A DNA stretch of 64,000 nucleotides from M2408 sp046303515 (GCA_046303515.1 JBKCGI010000086.1:8914-72913); one strand, 5' to 3'; counted from the first letter of the stretch, positions 18,497 through 28,408 are shown. The notes: generated by a model from the sequence alone, not told the origin. Translations and numbers: made by a program.

Positions 18497-19732
18497 TTGC
18501 AAACAAACACAAATAATAAGAAAAAAATATTCAACGATCCGGTCTATGGATTTATTTCGATTCCCGATGAATTCATTTTTGATTTAATCGAGCATCCATA
18601 TATGCAAAGACTACGCAGGATTTCTCAATTGGGCTTAACACACCTAGTATATCCAGGAGCGCTGCACACTCGTTTTCATCATGTTTTGGGAGCAATGCAT
18701 TTGATGACCCAAGCTGTTGCTACAATTCGAAGAAAAGGTCACGAAATCACCAAAGAAGAAGAAAGAGCTGTTTTGTGCGCAATTCTTTTACATGACATTG
18801 GACACGGTCCTTTTTCTCATGCCTTGGAATATGACATCGTAAATCACGTTAGTCACGAAGATATTTCTAGCTTTTTCATCCAAAAACTAAGTCAAGCATT
18901 TGGTGGAAAATTAGACTTAACTTTATTGATTTTTGAAAATAAATATTCTAAAAAACCATTCCTTTATCAATTGGTTTCAAGTCAATTGGACATGGATAGA
19001 ATGGATTACTTGAATCGAGATAGTTTTTTTACGGGTGTAGCAGAAGGGCAAATTGGTTCGGATAGAATTATTGAAATGCTGAATGTTCACAATGGAAACC
19101 TAGTCATCGAAGAAAAAGGAATTTATTCAATTGAAAAGTTTTTAGTTTCCAGACGCTTCATGTATTGGCAAGTATATTTACACAAAACGGTTGTAGCAGC
19201 AGAATTTATGTTGATTCATATTTTACAACGAGCTAAAGTGCTGGTAAGTCGTGGTGAAAAATTATTTGCCAGTCCATCCTTACAATATTTCTTAGAAAAC
19301 GACATTACAACGGACGACTTCAAAAATAACCCGAAAGTTTTAGAAACCTTTGCTAAAATGGATGATTTTGACATCACTTCAGCAGTAAAAGTATGGCAAG
19401 AGCATCCTGACAAGGTACTCTCGATCTTATCTACAAAACTAATTAACCGCAAATTATTTAAAGTTGTTGTTTCTAAATCAGAATTTTCAGAGGACCGATT
19501 AAATGTAGAAAGAGAACTCATTCGACACAAATACGATTTAACAGATGAGGAAGTTAAATATTTTGTTTATGCTGAAAAACTAACAAATAATGCCTATAAT
19601 CAAAACAAGCAAAACATCAATTTACTGATGAAAAATGGTGAAGTTATAGATGTTTCAAAAGCTTCTGATAATTTGAATATTTCAGCGCTTGCAACACCAG
19701 TAGAAAAATATTGTTTGTGTTATCCAATTTAG
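18497..19732 (+). CDS. HD domain phosphohydrolase
   Basis: This 411-residue protein starts KKIFNDPVYGFISIPDEF and has the HD-superfamily metal site: HTRFHH (first His), LLHDIGHGPFSHALE (the HD pair and following His), and a later Asp in QLDMDRMDYLNRDS. The layout matches the dGTPase/SAMHD1-like deoxynucleotide triphosphohydrolase family, common in Bacteroidota. The reaction on dNTPs or related nucleotides is known for family members and not shown here. No ATG precedes the conserved start, so TTG at 18497 is used, behind a GAGG sequence and a TAnnTTTG box. Confidence 0.88.
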   Translation: MQTNTNNKKKIFNDPVYGFISIPDEFIFDLIEHPYMQRLRRISQLGLTHLVYPGALHTRFHHVLGAMHLMTQAVATIRRKGHEITKEEERAVLCAILLHDIGHGPFSHALEYDIVNHVSHEDISSFFIQKLSQAFGGKLDLTLLIFENKYSKKPFLYQLVSSQLDMDRMDYLNRDSFFTGVAEGQIGSDRIIEMLNVHNGNLVIEEKGIYSIEKFLVSRRFMYWQVYLHKTVVAAEFMLIHILQRAKVLVSRGEKLFASPSLQYFLENDITTDDFKNNPKVLETFAKMDDFDITSAVKVWQEHPDKVLSILSTKLINRKLFKVVVSKSEFSEDRLNVERELIRHKYDLTDEEVKYFVYAEKLTNNAYNQNKQNINLLMKNGEVIDVSKASDNLNISALATPVEKYCLCYPI

Positions 19733-19736
19733 AATC

Positions 19737-19895
19737 ATGATTTTATTATACGGATTTTTCCTTGCATTGTTTTTAGGAATTATAAATGGCTATTATTGGT
19801 CCAAACAAGGATATAGAGGTTATACAATTTACGTCATGGGTACCATAGGATTTTTTGGCTTAATTTCAATGGTTTTAAAATTTATTAAGTCCTAA
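19737..19895 (+). CDS. Small membrane protein, 52 residues
   Basis: ATG at 19737 lies four bases after the stop of the HD gene and gives 52 residues: a hydrophobic segment (about 2-16), a short Tyr/Lys turn (NGYYWSKQGYRG) and a second hydrophobic segment (about 30-47) ending KFIKS. Two-helix hairpin topology is predicted. It has no Shine-Dalgarno that I can recognise. It is likely co-transcribed with the HD gene. The short length makes it uncertain, though the uninterrupted hydrophobic pattern supports coding. Confidence 0.5.
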   Translation: MILLYGFFLALFLGIINGYYWSKQGYRGYTIYVMGTIGFFGLISMVLKFIKS

Positions 19896-19911
19896 TGTTT
19901 TAAAAATTCAT

Positions 19912-19919
19912 TATCTTCG
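19912..19919 (+). promoter_or_regulatory. -7 box TATCTTCG
   Basis: A TAnnTTTG variant 11 bases before the ATG of the EI24 gene, giving a short leader. Confidence 0.4.
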
Positions 19920-19930
19920 CAAAGTTCATT

Positions 19931-20689
19931 ATGAAAGCAATAAACGACCATATTTTCGCCATAAAACTTGCCTTTGAAGAGTTAGGAAAGGGTAAATTTT
20001 GGCTCTATTTGATTCCAGCAGCAGCTATTGCGATTGCTTTTTGGTTTATAACAAGTTTTGTTTCTGGTATTTTTAGCTTCTTGGATAGCGCTACAGAAGT
20101 TCCACTAGTTGGAGATTATTTGGGCTCAGGTGTTAAGGCCACAAAAAGTTTCTTCTCCTACATCGGAGGCTTTTTTTACGAATTTGTTATTTTGACCATA
20201 CTCTCCCCTGTATATTGTTTACTTTCTGAAAAAGTTGATAATACGGTCACAAACTCTAGTTTCGATGGTGGTCTTGGCAGAATTATTACAGATTTATTTC
20301 GAGCGATTTTTGTTGTAATCATATCCTTGATTCTTTACATTATGGTCATTTCAATTTGGTGGTTTTTTGCTTGGATTACGGGATTTCACCTTTTGGATCA
20401 AATCATCTATTTTTTAATTGCTGCTTTTTTCTTAGGATTTTCATTTTATGATTATTCACTCGAAAGATACAATATTGGCACTTGGAAAAGTTGGATGTTT
20501 AGCTTTGACAATATTTTTTACATGGTAATTACTGGAGGCCTATTTCACCTAATTTTTCAGATTCCTATCGCTGGTATTTTATTTGCGCCTTTTATTATAT
20601 CAATTGTGAGTACAATAGTATTTTTAAAAATGAACAAAAAATTACCATTAAATTCAAACATTTCATCTAATACAGATTCAAATGAATAA
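19931..20689 (+). CDS. EI24 domain-containing membrane protein
   Basis: The 252-residue protein begins with a short amphipathic stretch (AINDHIFAIKLAFEELGKGKFW) and then at least four hydrophobic segments, including WLYLIPAAAIAIAFWFI and FVILTILSPVYCLLSEKVD, the recognisable EI24/CysZ core with its conserved Pro and Glu. CysZ transports sulfate in Enterobacteria, but most Bacteroidota members are of unknown cargo. Its last eight bases overlap the start of the mutA gene, which couples it to the methylmalonyl-CoA mutase operon. Confidence 0.8.
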   Translation: MKAINDHIFAIKLAFEELGKGKFWLYLIPAAAIAIAFWFITSFVSGIFSFLDSATEVPLVGDYLGSGVKATKSFFSYIGGFFYEFVILTILSPVYCLLSEKVDNTVTNSSFDGGLGRIITDLFRAIFVVIISLILYIMVISIWWFFAWITGFHLLDQIIYFLIAAFFLGFSFYDYSLERYNIGTWKSWMFSFDNIFYMVITGGLFHLIFQIPIAGILFAPFIISIVSTIVFLKMNKKLPLNSNISSNTDSNE

Positions 20690-22025
20690 ATTATTCGAAG
20701 CTTTTCCTAAATCTACAAAAGAAGAATGGATTCAAGTGCTTACAAAAGAATTAAAAGGTGCTGATTTTGAATCTTCACTCATTAAATTTGAAGAACTTGA
20801 AGATATCAAATACCCTTCATTTTTTCATCAAGTTGATAGTTCAATCGAAAAAGAACTTCCTGGTGTTTTTCCTTTCAAAAGAGCTTTTTCTGCTGAACAA
20901 AACGATTGGTCCATTGTGGGAGAAGTTGAAGTTGCAGATGAAAAAAAGGCAAATCAAAAAGCCTTGGATTTATTGATGAAAGGAAATACAGCCTTACATT
21001 TCGACTTTTCTAAAAGTCAATGCGATTTAAACATTCTCTTTTCTGGAATCGAATTTGAATACATTAAAACATATATATCAAGTTCTGATTTAAAGGTATT
21101 TGAGGAAATTAAAACTTATTTCCAAGACAAAAATTGTGGCGAACTTTTCTTAAACTACAATCCTATAGCAGAACGTAATGAGTTACGTAGTGATGACCTA
21201 ATTGAATTTTCGTCAATTGGAATAACACATAAATTTGAAATTGATGCTTATTCTACTCAACAAAGTGGAGCAAATTGCTCGCAAGAAATCGCCTTTGCAT
21301 TGAGTTTAGGACATGGCTATTTACATAAGCAACTTGAATTAGGTAAAAATATTGATGAAGCTATTGCAAACATTCATTTTACCTTTGGTGTTGGGGCAAA
21401 TTATTTATTCGAGCTTGCCAAATTGAGAGCTTTTAGACTATTGTGGACAAAAATTGCAAGCTCATACAATGCGTCAAATAAAGCTTATGAAGCTGTTCAA
21501 ATCACATCCAAAATTGGCTTCTTAAATAAATCCTTGCAAGATCCTTATACAAATCTTTTGCGTCAAACAACAGAGGTTATGTCTGCTGTTTTAGGTGGTG
21601 CGAATAACATCATCAATCAAGCGTATGACAAAAACTCAACTGCTGGTTCAAGTGAGATTGCAGAACGTATGGCGACAAATATTTCTTTAATCTTAAAAGA
21701 AGAATCCTATTTAGAGAAGGTTTTGGATGCAGTTGGCGGAAGTTATGCCATTGAATCTTTGACAGAAAATTTGGCTGACAAAGCTTGGTCTCTCTTTCAA
21801 GAAACAGAAGTTTCAGGAAATATGAATTCATTGATTGAACAAATCAAAAAGACAGCTTCAAAAAGAATTGACTTATACCGCGAAAAGAAAAAAACCTTAA
21901 TCGGAATAACAAAATTCCCTAATCCAGAAAAAAGTAATTTAAGCTGGAAAAATAATGAAAACAGCTATTTCGGCTTGAAACAAATTGTCATCGAAGAAGA
22001 AGTAAAATCTTTAATTCCAAGTTAA
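20682..22025 (+). CDS. mutA: Methylmalonyl-CoA mutase small subunit
   Basis: The small subunit of the heterodimeric mutase converts methylmalonyl-CoA and succinyl-CoA with the large subunit. The 447 residues hold the mutase TIM-barrel domain (KLRAFRLLWTK, NLLRQTTEVMSAVLGGANN, EESYLEKVLDAVGGSYAIE), but there is no DxHxxG cobalamin motif and the protein ends soon after the barrel. The B12 site is therefore only in the large subunit, as expected. It overlaps the EI24 gene by eight bases and is followed by mutB after one base. Confidence 0.93.
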   Translation: MNKLFEAFPKSTKEEWIQVLTKELKGADFESSLIKFEELEDIKYPSFFHQVDSSIEKELPGVFPFKRAFSAEQNDWSIVGEVEVADEKKANQKALDLLMKGNTALHFDFSKSQCDLNILFSGIEFEYIKTYISSSDLKVFEEIKTYFQDKNCGELFLNYNPIAERNELRSDDLIEFSSIGITHKFEIDAYSTQQSGANCSQEIAFALSLGHGYLHKQLELGKNIDEAIANIHFTFGVGANYLFELAKLRAFRLLWTKIASSYNASNKAYEAVQITSKIGFLNKSLQDPYTNLLRQTTEVMSAVLGGANNIINQAYDKNSTAGSSEIAERMATNISLILKEESYLEKVLDAVGGSYAIESLTENLADKAWSLFQETEVSGNMNSLIEQIKKTASKRIDLYREKKKTLIGITKFPNPEKSNLSWKNNENSYFGLKQIVIEEEVKSLIPS

Positions 22026-22026
22026 A

Positions 22027-24162
22027 ATGAACAAAATTAATTTCTCAAACATCTCTTGGAAAGAAACTCCAGAAAATAACACACTTTCAGCGATTGATTC
22101 GTATGAAACGGCTGAAAAAATTACACTGAAATCATTTTATCAAAAAAGTGATATCGAAAATACAGAACACATTGGTTACGTTTCTGGAATTGCACCATAT
22201 TTGCGTGGACCTTATGGTTCGATGTATGCCATTCGTCCATGGACTATTCGTCAATATGCAGGTTTTTCAACAGCGGAAGATTCAAATGCTTTTTACAGAA
22301 GAAACTTAGCTGCAGGACAAAAAGGACTTTCAGTGGCTTTTGATTTAGCGACTCACAGAGGTTACGATTCTGATCATGAACGTGTTCAAGGAGATGTTGG
22401 TAAAGCGGGTGTTGCCATCGATTCCATTTTAGATATGAAAATCTTATTTGATTCCATTCCCTTGGATGAAATGTCAGTTTCAATGACGATGAACGGTGCG
22501 GTTTTACCAATCTTGGCTTTTTATATTGTTGCTGCAGAAGAGCAAGGTGTGAAACAAGAACAGTTGACAGGCACGATTCAGAATGATATCTTGAAGGAAT
22601 TTATGGTGCGAAACACCTATATCTACCCACCTGCTCCATCGATGAAAATAATTGCTGATATTTTCGAATATACGGCGAAAAACATGCCTAAATTTAACTC
22701 GATTTCCATTTCGGGTTACCACATGCAAGAAGCTGGAGCAACAGCTGCGATTGAGTTGGCATATACTTTAGCGGATGGTTTGGAATATTTACGCGCAGGA
22801 ATTAAAGCTGGAATGGCTGTAGATGAATTTGCACCTCGTTTAAGCTTCTTTTGGGCCATCGGAATGAATCATTTCATGGAAATTGCTAAAATGCGTGCAG
22901 GAAGATTGTTGTGGAGTAAATTAGTAAGTCAGTTTGAACCAAAATCAACAAAATCATTAGCTTTGAGAACGCATTGTCAAACATCTGGTTGGAGTTTAAC
23001 AGAGCAAGATCCATTTAACAATGTAGCTAGAACCTGTATCGAAGCCATGGCAGCAGCTTTAGGGGGAACACAATCTTTACATACTAATGCTTTGGATGAA
23101 GCGATTGCCTTACCAACAGATTTCTCGGCTCGAATTGCAAGAAATACACAAATTTACATCCAAGAAGAAACAGGAATCACCAACGTTATCGACCCAATGG
23201 GTGGAAGTTATTACGTGGAGAAATTAACTGAAGAATTGGTAAACGAAGCATGGAAGTTAATTCAAGAAGTGGAAGAATTAGGTGGAATGGCGAAAGCGAT
23301 TGAAACTGGAATTCCGAAAATGAGAATCGAAGAGGCTGCGGCTCGCAAACAAGCCAAAATTGATTCTGGAAAAGATATTATTGTGGGCGTAAACCGTTAC
23401 GTTCTCGAAAAAGAAGATAAATTAGATATTTTAGATGTTGATAACGATAAAGTTCGCTTGTCACAAATTGAACGCATCAATAAGTTAAAAACTGAGCGAA
23501 ATACCCAAGAAGTTGAATTAGCCTTAGATAATTTAGCTCAAATTGCTCAATCAGGAAATGGAAATTTATTAGAATCGGCAATTGATTGTGCTCGTAAAAG
23601 AGCAACTTTAGGTGAAATTTCTTCGGCAATGGAAAAAACCTTTGGCCGTTACCAAGCTACCATTCGCTCAATTAGTGGCGTTTATTCTTCAGAAGCTATG
23701 CAAGATAAAGAATTTGAAAAAGCGCGTGAATTGGCAGATAAATTTGCCGAATTGGAAGGTCGTCGTCCAAGAATCATGATTGCTAAAATGGGACAAGACG
23801 GACACGATCGTGGTGCAAAAGTAATTGCAACATCTTTCGCTGATATTGGTTTTGATGTGGATATTGGCCCTTTGTTTCAAACTCCAGCAGAAGCAGCGAA
23901 ACAAGCCATTGAAAACGATGTTCACATTTTAGGAGTTTCATCCTTAGCTGCTGGACACAAAACTTTAGTTCCTCAAGTGATAGCTGAATTGAAGAAATAC
24001 GGTCGTGAGGACATCATGGTTGTTGCAGGTGGAGTTATTCCGCAACAAGATTACGATTTCTTGTACGATGCGGGTGTTTTTGGTGTTTTTGGCCCTGGAA
24101 CAAAAATTTCGAAAGCGGCGATAAATATTTTGGATTTGCTGATTAAGAGTAATGAAGGTTGA
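22027..24162 (+). CDS. mutB: Methylmalonyl-CoA mutase large subunit, B12-dependent
   Basis: The catalytic subunit, 711 residues, carries the CoA-binding TIM barrel (residues 1-500: IRQYAGFSTAEDSNAFYRRN, SGYHMQEAGATAAIE, RTHCQTSGWSLTEQDPFNN) and the C-terminal B12-binding Rossmann domain with DGHDRGAK, in which His593 ligates cobalt. It supports propionate or branched-chain amino acid degradation or the reverse route to propionyl-CoA. No meaB, epimerase or propionyl-CoA carboxylase is in the window. The stop overlaps the next gene's start (TGATG). Confidence 0.97.
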   Translation: MNKINFSNISWKETPENNTLSAIDSYETAEKITLKSFYQKSDIENTEHIGYVSGIAPYLRGPYGSMYAIRPWTIRQYAGFSTAEDSNAFYRRNLAAGQKGLSVAFDLATHRGYDSDHERVQGDVGKAGVAIDSILDMKILFDSIPLDEMSVSMTMNGAVLPILAFYIVAAEEQGVKQEQLTGTIQNDILKEFMVRNTYIYPPAPSMKIIADIFEYTAKNMPKFNSISISGYHMQEAGATAAIELAYTLADGLEYLRAGIKAGMAVDEFAPRLSFFWAIGMNHFMEIAKMRAGRLLWSKLVSQFEPKSTKSLALRTHCQTSGWSLTEQDPFNNVARTCIEAMAAALGGTQSLHTNALDEAIALPTDFSARIARNTQIYIQEETGITNVIDPMGGSYYVEKLTEELVNEAWKLIQEVEELGGMAKAIETGIPKMRIEEAAARKQAKIDSGKDIIVGVNRYVLEKEDKLDILDVDNDKVRLSQIERINKLKTERNTQEVELALDNLAQIAQSGNGNLLESAIDCARKRATLGEISSAMEKTFGRYQATIRSISGVYSSEAMQDKEFEKARELADKFAELEGRRPRIMIAKMGQDGHDRGAKVIATSFADIGFDVDIGPLFQTPAEAAKQAIENDVHILGVSSLAAGHKTLVPQVIAELKKYGREDIMVVAGGVIPQQDYDFLYDAGVFGVFGPGTKISKAAINILDLLIKSNEG

Positions 24163-24866
24163 TGACAGCAGAAAATTTTAAATTACAATTTTTGCTATTT
24201 ACGATAGTATTACTTGCTTGCGAAACAAAAATTGATGGTATTTCCAAAACTAATAAATCAGAGATAAAGGAAATAAATCAAAATAATTGTAATTGTCCAA
24301 AAAACGAATTTTCATTAACGAAATCGGATACCATTTTTTTACTTTCGAACAATAAAAAGATTGCTTTATGTGGTTATCGAAATCCTGATTCAAATTCTGT
24401 AAATTATTCTGAATTTGTGCTATCAGTTTGTGGTGAAGATAAAATTATTGATTATTGGGATGCAACTCAAACTTGCTTTTTAAGAATAAATTCAGATACT
24501 TTAATCGTTGAAAATTTAATACATTTACCAAGTGGAAAAGGAAGAATATATGAGACTGTAACATGGGCCTACGATAAAATATTTTTCATTCAAAACAAGG
24601 TTGTTAAATTGTTTTCTGCAAATGATAATATACGCAAATACAATAAGAATGAAATTCAAAGTACATTAAAGGAATTTGAAAACGCAGATGGAAAATTGGA
24701 CGATAGTAAAATAGAACTTGCAAATCGATTATTTATGTGTGTTATTTCAGGAAATCAAATTGCTAAAAAATATTTCAAAGAATTTAAAACAAAATTTGTA
24801 CTTGATGGAGCGTTCGCTGAAGAATATAAAGAGTTGGAAGCGATGATTCAATTATGGAAGAATTGA
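24162..24866 (+). CDS. Lipoprotein of unknown function
   Basis: The ATG at 24162 shares one base with the mutB stop and gives 234 residues, with a hydrophobic signal ending LLAC and hence a lipobox. The mature part has several Cys (NNCNCPK, VLSVCGED, QTCFLRI) and helical segments. I recognise no family. Cotranscription with mutB is likely from the overlap, yet a link to B12 chemistry is not evident. An alternative TTG start is one codon upstream. Confidence 0.6.
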   Translation: MTAENFKLQFLLFTIVLLACETKIDGISKTNKSEIKEINQNNCNCPKNEFSLTKSDTIFLLSNNKKIALCGYRNPDSNSVNYSEFVLSVCGEDKIIDYWDATQTCFLRINSDTLIVENLIHLPSGKGRIYETVTWAYDKIFFIQNKVVKLFSANDNIRKYNKNEIQSTLKEFENADGKLDDSKIELANRLFMCVISGNQIAKKYFKEFKTKFVLDGAFAEEYKELEAMIQLWKN

Positions 24867-24911
24867 TTATCAATCTAAAGGGGTCGAAATCGACGGATTA
24901 AAAAAATAAAT

Positions 24912-25793
24912 ATGCAAAAAATAATTTTATTTCTCACACTATTCTATTCCCTTTCCGCATGCTCGCAAGAGCCTGCAAAAGATTCTATTGTTCAAAAAGA
25001 TTCGATAAAACCTTTAGAGATCAAATGGCAAAACATCATTCCAGGATTAGAATTTTGTGAAACAATGGCTCCTCGAAAATCGGAAATCAACGATTCGAAA
25101 ATTACGATTTTGAAACTGAACCCGAAGTTTTTTGATTTTCACTTATTGATGGCTACTGAACAAACTAAAAAACCATTGGACGCCAAAGAATGGGCAGATT
25201 CTTTTGATTTGGACATTGTAATCAATGCTGGAATGTATGATTTGACAAAAAAAATGTACAGTAAAGGTTTTTTGAAGGGAGAAAAGCACACAAATAGAGC
25301 TGATATTCACCCGAATTATAAAACCATGATTGCTTTTAACCCAAAAGATTCTCTAGAAAATCCTTTTACGGTTTGCGATTTAGATTGCGATTCTTTTGCA
25401 TCTGTTAAAAATAAATACAATTGTTTGGCGCAAGGATTACGCATGTTAGACTGCAATTCTGAACCAATTGGCTGGAACAAACGAAAACAATATTGCAGTC
25501 AATTGATCACAACAATAGACGATTTAGGAAATGTGTATTTGATATTTGTTCGTTCGCCTTATTTGCACAACGAAATGATTGCCTACATGCGCGAAATGAA
25601 ACTCAATTTATACAATGCCATTTACATGGAAGGTGGTCCGCAAACGAGTTTGTATGTTGATATTCAAAAAGATGGAAAGGAACTCTTTCATATGGAGAAA
25701 ATCGGAAGTTATGTTTCTGAAACTTATCCCAACGATAAAAATGATCACTTCTGGAAATTACCGAATGTGATTGGAATGAAGGTGAAAAAATAA
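24912..25793 (+). CDS. Phosphodiester glycosidase family lipoprotein (NAGPA-like)
   Basis: A lipoprotein signal ends at YSLSACS. The 293-residue protein shows NAGPA/exopolysaccharide-biosynthesis-related motifs: DIVINAGMYD near 100, the KGFLKGEKH and IHPNYKTMIAFNPKD segments, and MEGGPQTSLYV near 240. The family includes the mammalian N-acetylglucosamine-1-phosphodiester alpha-N-acetylglucosaminidase and bacterial phosphodiester glycosidases that cleave sugar-phosphate-lipid or teichoic-acid-type linkages. The bacterial substrate is unknown. It is convergent with nnrD, two bases apart. Confidence 0.8.
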   Translation: MQKIILFLTLFYSLSACSQEPAKDSIVQKDSIKPLEIKWQNIIPGLEFCETMAPRKSEINDSKITILKLNPKFFDFHLLMATEQTKKPLDAKEWADSFDLDIVINAGMYDLTKKMYSKGFLKGEKHTNRADIHPNYKTMIAFNPKDSLENPFTVCDLDCDSFASVKNKYNCLAQGLRMLDCNSEPIGWNKRKQYCSQLITTIDDLGNVYLIFVRSPYLHNEMIAYMREMKLNLYNAIYMEGGPQTSLYVDIQKDGKELFHMEKIGSYVSETYPNDKNDHFWKLPNVIGMKVKK

Positions 25794-25795
25794 TT

Positions 25796-26662
25796 TTATT
25801 TCAAATATTTCAAAAAATCTACCAAGTCACTAGCTAGCAAAGCTCTTGGACTTATTTCTTTCACTGCCAAATCAGCAGCCAGACCATGATTAAAAACTCC
25901 TGCAAGCACAGCATCACATGGTTTTAAGCCTTGTGCTAAATACGATGTTATAATTCCAGTTAGCACATCTCCGCTACCTCCTTTTGCTAAGCCTACATTT
26001 CCTGAAGTATTATAAAAAACTTGTTCTCCACAGAAAATAAAAGTATTTGGAGCCTTTAAAACCAAAACACAATCGTAGTTACGAACAAATTCTTGTGCTG
26101 TTTCGATTCGTTCTTCCCAAGATTCATAGACTTTTGTCAAACGATCAAATTCTCGTTCGTGAGGTGTCAAAATCGTTTTTTCATTCAAATACTGAAATAA
26201 AGGTGGATGTTGCGACAAAATAGTAAGCGCGTCTGCATCCAATACTTTTGGTAAATCACTTTGTAAAATGGACTCAAAAACCTTTACAGTCTGCGCTTCA
26301 AAACCAAGACCTGGACCAATTCCAATAGCTGTTTTATATTTTAATTCTGGAATTTCAGAAATGTATTTTTGATTTGAATCTAAACTCAACATCGCTTCTG
26401 GACACGAAATATTCATTGCTATTTTGCAAGAATTTGGAATATGAACTGTAGTCAAACCAGCTCCAGATCTCAAACACGCTTTTGTTGCCAAAATTGCCGC
26501 ACCAGCTTTTGATTCACTTCCAGCAATTAGCAAAGCATGTCCAAAATCGTGTTTTGAACTTGTTTCATTCCTTTTTGGTAGAATTTGTTCAATGTAACTT
26601 GCTTCTAAAGCGTGAAATTCTGGAAACCTTTTTAAAATTATACTTAGATTAAACATTGACAT
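25796..26662 (-). CDS. nnrD: ADP-dependent NAD(P)H-hydrate dehydratase, single domain
   Basis: NnrD repairs hydrated NAD(P)H using ADP. The 288 residues match the dehydratase domain only: the HDFGHALLIAGSESKAGAAILA start, the LDADALTIL segment, TPHEREFDRL and the KGGSGDVLTGII loop with the conserved Asp. Many bacteria have a bifunctional protein of about 500 residues with an N-terminal NnrE epimerase domain. That domain is missing here, so the epimerase must be encoded elsewhere or absent. A TACCTTTG box lies 13 bases before the ATG. Confidence 0.93.
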   Translation of the reverse strand: MSMFNLSIILKRFPEFHALEASYIEQILPKRNETSSKHDFGHALLIAGSESKAGAAILATKACLRSGAGLTTVHIPNSCKIAMNISCPEAMLSLDSNQKYISEIPELKYKTAIGIGPGLGFEAQTVKVFESILQSDLPKVLDADALTILSQHPPLFQYLNEKTILTPHEREFDRLTKVYESWEERIETAQEFVRNYDCVLVLKAPNTFIFCGEQVFYNTSGNVGLAKGGSGDVLTGIITSYLAQGLKPCDAVLAGVFNHGLAADLAVKEISPRALLASDLVDFLKYLK

Positions 26663-26675
26663 CTGCTGTTTTTAT

Positions 26676-26683
26676 CAAAGGTA
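26676..26683 (-). promoter_or_regulatory. -7 box TACCTTTG
   Basis: TAnnTTTG match 13 bases before the nnrD ATG. Confidence 0.5.
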
Positions 26684-26832
26684 AGGAAATAAGTTCAGTT
26701 TATTAATTTCTCACAAATTTTAAGGAAAAAAATTCACATGTGCAGCAGATTTGATTTTCTTAGTTTTAAAAATCGCGGTCAATCAGCGACTTTTTCTGCG
26801 AAAATTTGCGGGAAAAACCAAAAATTTATCTC

Positions 26833-26840
26833 TATATTTG
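26833..26840 (+). promoter_or_regulatory. -7 box TATATTTG, five bases before the glyS ATG
   Basis: Exact TAnnTTTG match ending five bases before the ATG at 26846. A transcript from here would be leaderless or nearly so. Confidence 0.5.
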
Positions 26841-26845
26841 CACCC

Positions 26846-28381
26846 ATGGAACAAAGAGAAGACAAGTTAAAAGACGTTATTTCGCACGCAAAAGAATACG
26901 GATATATTTTCCCATCATCAGAAATTTACGATGGTTTGGCTGCAACATATGATTACGGTCAATTGGGGTCAGAATTGAAAAACAACATCAAATCCTATTG
27001 GTGGAAAGCGATGGTTCAAATGCACGAAAACATTGTAGGAATTGACTCTTCGATTTTCATGCACCCAACAACTTGGAAAGCTTCTGGACACGTGGACGCC
27101 TTTAATGATCCATTGATTGACAACAAAGATTCTAAAAAAAGATATAGAGCTGACGTTTTAATTGAAGAACATATCGAAAAAATTCGTCAGAAAATTGACA
27201 AAGAAGTTGAAAAAGGATTCAAACGTTTTGGAGAATCTTTTGATGAAGCGCAATTTCGTGCAACGAACCCAAATGTACTACGTAACGCTGAAAAAATCGT
27301 TGAGATTGAAGACAGAATGCGCCAAACTTTAGGAAATAATGATTTGGATGGTGTTTATCAATTAATAATCGATTTGGAAATTGTTTGCCCGATTTCAGGT
27401 TCAAAAAACTGGACAGAAGTGCGTCAATTTAACTTGATGTTTTCTACAGAATTAGGTTCAGTTGCTGGTGATGCTTCGACAATTTATTTACGTCCAGAAA
27501 CTGCTCAAGGAATTTTTGTGAATTTCCTAAACGTTCAAAAATCTGGTCGTATGAAAATTCCTTTTGGGATTGCACAAATCGGAAAAGCGTTTAGAAATGA
27601 GATTGTTGCGAGACAATTTATTTTCCGTATGCGTGAATTTGAACAAATGGAAATGCAATTTTTCTGTCGTCCAGGTGAAGAAATGAAATGGTACGAATAC
27701 TGGAAAGAAGCACGTATCAAATGGCACAAAGCATTAAACTTAGGAGACAAAAATTACCGTTTCCACGATCATATCAAATTGGCTCATTACGCAAATGCTG
27801 CAGCTGACATTGAATTCGATTTCCCAATGGGGTTCAAGGAATTGGAAGGAATTCACTCGAGAACAGATTTTGATTTGAAACAACACGAGCAATTTTCAGG
27901 TAAAAAATTACAGTATTTCGACCCAGAATTGAATGAAAATTATGTTCCTTACGTAGTTGAAACTTCTGTTGGATTAGACAGAATGTTTTTAGCCGTTTTG
28001 AGTTCATCGCTACAAAACGAAAAATTAGAAGATGGTTCAGAACGCGTTGTTTTAAAACTTCCTGCTCCATTGGCTCCATACAAAGTAGCAATTATGCCTT
28101 TGACGAAAAAAGATGGATTGCCAGAAAAAGCACGTGAAATTTTCAATGATTTGAAATTTGATTATTTATGTCAATACGACGAAAAAGATTCTCCTGGAAA
28201 ACGTTACCGTCGCCAAGATGCAATCGGAACTCCTTACTGCGTCATGGTTGATCACCAAACAATGGAAGACAATACAGTTACGATTCGCGATAGAGACACC
28301 ATGCTTCAAGAACGAATTGCAATTAAAGATTTGAATGCGAAAATTGGGGAAAAAGTTGATTTGAAAAGTTTACTTAGATAA
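26846..28381 (+). CDS. glyS: Glycyl-tRNA synthetase, single-chain (eukaryote/archaea-like) type
   Basis: This class II synthetase charges tRNA-Gly with glycine and is the dimeric single-chain type rather than the alpha2beta2 bacterial form. The ATG at 26846 gives 511 residues starting MEQREDKLKDVISHAKEYGY. Visible class II motifs are YDYGQLG, FLNVQKSGRMKIPFGIAQIGKAFRNEI, RMREFEQMEMQFF, the IHSRTDFDLKQH loop, and VVETSVGLDRMFLAVL (motif 3 Arg). Frame continues upstream to 26738, but the family start matches the downstream ATG. Confidence 0.97.
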   Translation: MEQREDKLKDVISHAKEYGYIFPSSEIYDGLAATYDYGQLGSELKNNIKSYWWKAMVQMHENIVGIDSSIFMHPTTWKASGHVDAFNDPLIDNKDSKKRYRADVLIEEHIEKIRQKIDKEVEKGFKRFGESFDEAQFRATNPNVLRNAEKIVEIEDRMRQTLGNNDLDGVYQLIIDLEIVCPISGSKNWTEVRQFNLMFSTELGSVAGDASTIYLRPETAQGIFVNFLNVQKSGRMKIPFGIAQIGKAFRNEIVARQFIFRMREFEQMEMQFFCRPGEEMKWYEYWKEARIKWHKALNLGDKNYRFHDHIKLAHYANAAADIEFDFPMGFKELEGIHSRTDFDLKQHEQFSGKKLQYFDPELNENYVPYVVETSVGLDRMFLAVLSSSLQNEKLEDGSERVVLKLPAPLAPYKVAIMPLTKKDGLPEKAREIFNDLKFDYLCQYDEKDSPGKRYRRQDAIGTPYCVMVDHQTMEDNTVTIRDRDTMLQERIAIKDLNAKIGEKVDLKSLLR

Positions 28382-28408
28382 TTTGAACTATACATACTTT
28401 AATAAAAT

